From Collimonas pratensis (GTDB taxonomy: Bacteria > Pseudomonadota > Gammaproteobacteria > Burkholderiales > Burkholderiaceae_D): a stretch of DNA of 64,000 nucleotides. This document shows positions 63,298 to 64,000 of the stretch, one piece after another. The position numbers and the translations under genes are program-made. Position 1 is the stretch's first letter. Each line of letters starts with the position of its first letter. The notes beneath the pieces are model-generated. The model was not told the DNA's origin. It searched no databases and saw nothing but the letters and a program-made list of their open reading frames with translations. The stretch spans positions 2,542,001 through 2,606,000 of the forward strand of contig NZ_CP013234.1 of NCBI RefSeq assembly GCF_001584185.1, read 5' to 3'.

Positions 63298-64000
63298 GAC
63301 CCGCATCAATCCTGAGTTGCGGGTTGTCAGCGCGATCTTCCTGCTGCTGTTGAGCGGCCTGATCTATTTCTACCAGCGGGTGTTTCTTCCGGATTATTTT
63401 TTTATCGATGAAAAGACGATTACCGACCTGATCAGGTATACGGATCTCGATATTTCCCTGCAGGACTCGTTTACCAGCACCGCGCTGGTGTACGCCGTGA
63501 TCGGACCGGAATGGTCGCAGATCCTGCTGCTGCTGGCGACAGCGGCAGTGATTGTCTATGTCTGCAAGAAATCCTACCGGCTGCTGGACCTGCTGTTCGC
63601 GTTTCTGCTGATGCTGTCGTTTGCGTTGTTCAATCTCAAGTTGTCCAAAGAGGTCATCGTCATCATGCTTAACCTGACTGCTTGTGCGGTGTGCGCCATG
63701 CAGCTGCCGGATCGCAAGAAAATCACCATAGTCACCGTCCTCTACCTGCTGTATGCATGGAAGTTCCGCGTGTACTACGCAGTCATTGCGGCCCTGATGC
63801 TAGCCCTGTATGCGATTGCGAGTAGTCGCGGCAAATGGCGTCTCTGCCTGGTGATAGGCATGCTGCTGCTGTGCTGTGCGATACCGGGTGATTTCTGGGA
63901 TCAGCTGCAGCAGGCGCGCGATGTCGCCAACGCTAATCGCGAGGGCTTGTCGGATTCCAAGACCATGTTCACGAATCTGCTGGCGCCTAACGGCGTGCTT
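63281..64000 (+). CDS. Polytopic membrane protein of the polysaccharide cluster, partial
   Basis: An open frame from the ATG at 63281 runs 240 codons to the end of the window without a stop. It encodes a very hydrophobic protein: VVSAIFLLLLSGLIYFYQRVF, LLLLATAAVIVYVCK, LLFAFLLMLSFALF, then VIAALMLALYAIA and LCLVIGMLLLCC. The number of helices and its place after the flippase make a Wzy-like polymerase a reasonable guess, but I recognise no polymerase motif. Its start overlaps the pyruvyl transferase by 17 bases. Confidence 0.75.
   Translation, partial: MKTLYRTRINPELRVVSAIFLLLLSGLIYFYQRVFLPDYFFIDEKTITDLIRYTDLDISLQDSFTSTALVYAVIGPEWSQILLLLATAAVIVYVCKKSYRLLDLLFAFLLMLSFALFNLKLSKEVIVIMLNLTACAVCAMQLPDRKKITIVTVLYLLYAWKFRVYYAVIAALMLALYAIASSRGKWRLCLVIGMLLLCCAIPGDFWDQLQQARDVANANREGLSDSKTMFTNLLAPNGVL

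Overview
The window reads as a chromosomal segment of a betaproteobacterium, most likely Burkholderiales/Oxalobacteraceae (my guess is a Collimonas- or Janthinobacterium-like soil bacterium). The basis is high GC content, a SolI/SolR-like quorum-sensing pair, an inositol operon next to ABC and BCCT transporters, a DbpA helicase, and a DUF11/barrel/OmpA surface operon. There are no rRNA genes, phage genes, CRISPR arrays or full-length insertion sequences. One tRNA gene (tRNA-Leu, CAG) is present.

Layout. 1-2445: end of a myo-inositol catabolism operon (iolD partial, iolE, iolB). 2481-6136: a visibly AT-rich patch with a two-partner secretion pair, a TpsB transporter and an unusually short TpsA, ending at tRNA-Leu. 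6366-15654: a BCCT transporter, a GNAT acetyltransferase, a very large Pls/PosA-type single-module peptide synthetase with a membrane/hexapeptide-repeat tail, and a PAS-GGDEF-EAL protein. 15672-19471: YcaQ-type DNA glycosylase, Dyp peroxidase and a hipBA toxin-antitoxin pair with an array of TATCT operator half-sites. 19775-22476: tauABC. 22513-25583: a divergent SDR/AraC pair and LtrA. 25681-27267: luxI and luxR, separated by an intrinsic terminator and a perfect 20-bp lux box. 27618-33937: dbpA, a VOC protein, a split chromate transporter, tam, a LysR regulator and a lipase-like lipoprotein. 33993-36427: an Mla-type set (MlaE, MlaD, lipoprotein) with no ATPase nearby.

36682-46784 is a surface operon: a giant DUF11 repeat protein split by an in-frame amber codon, a large beta-barrel-like protein, and an OmpA-family lipoprotein. 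Just downstream, a 178-bp MITE-like element with terminal inverted repeats appears to have inserted into the operon terminator and duplicated 12 bp. 47209-52882: DUF4019, HAD hydrolase, zwf, DUF1003, a small coiled-coil protein, a transglutaminase/TPR lipoprotein and a CBS protein. 53260-56510: a histidine kinase, receiver and Hpt set, a PAP2 phosphatase and an HTH-receiver regulator. 56914-64000: the start of a Wzy-dependent exopolysaccharide cluster (wza, wzb, wzc, wzx-like flippase, pyruvyl transferase, and a partial membrane protein running off the end).

Taken together, this is a chromosome stretch rich in cell-surface and signalling functions. The items that best repay follow-up are the Pls/PosA synthetase, the amber-split DUF11 gene, the MITE in the terminator, the passenger-less TpsA and the quorum-sensing locus.
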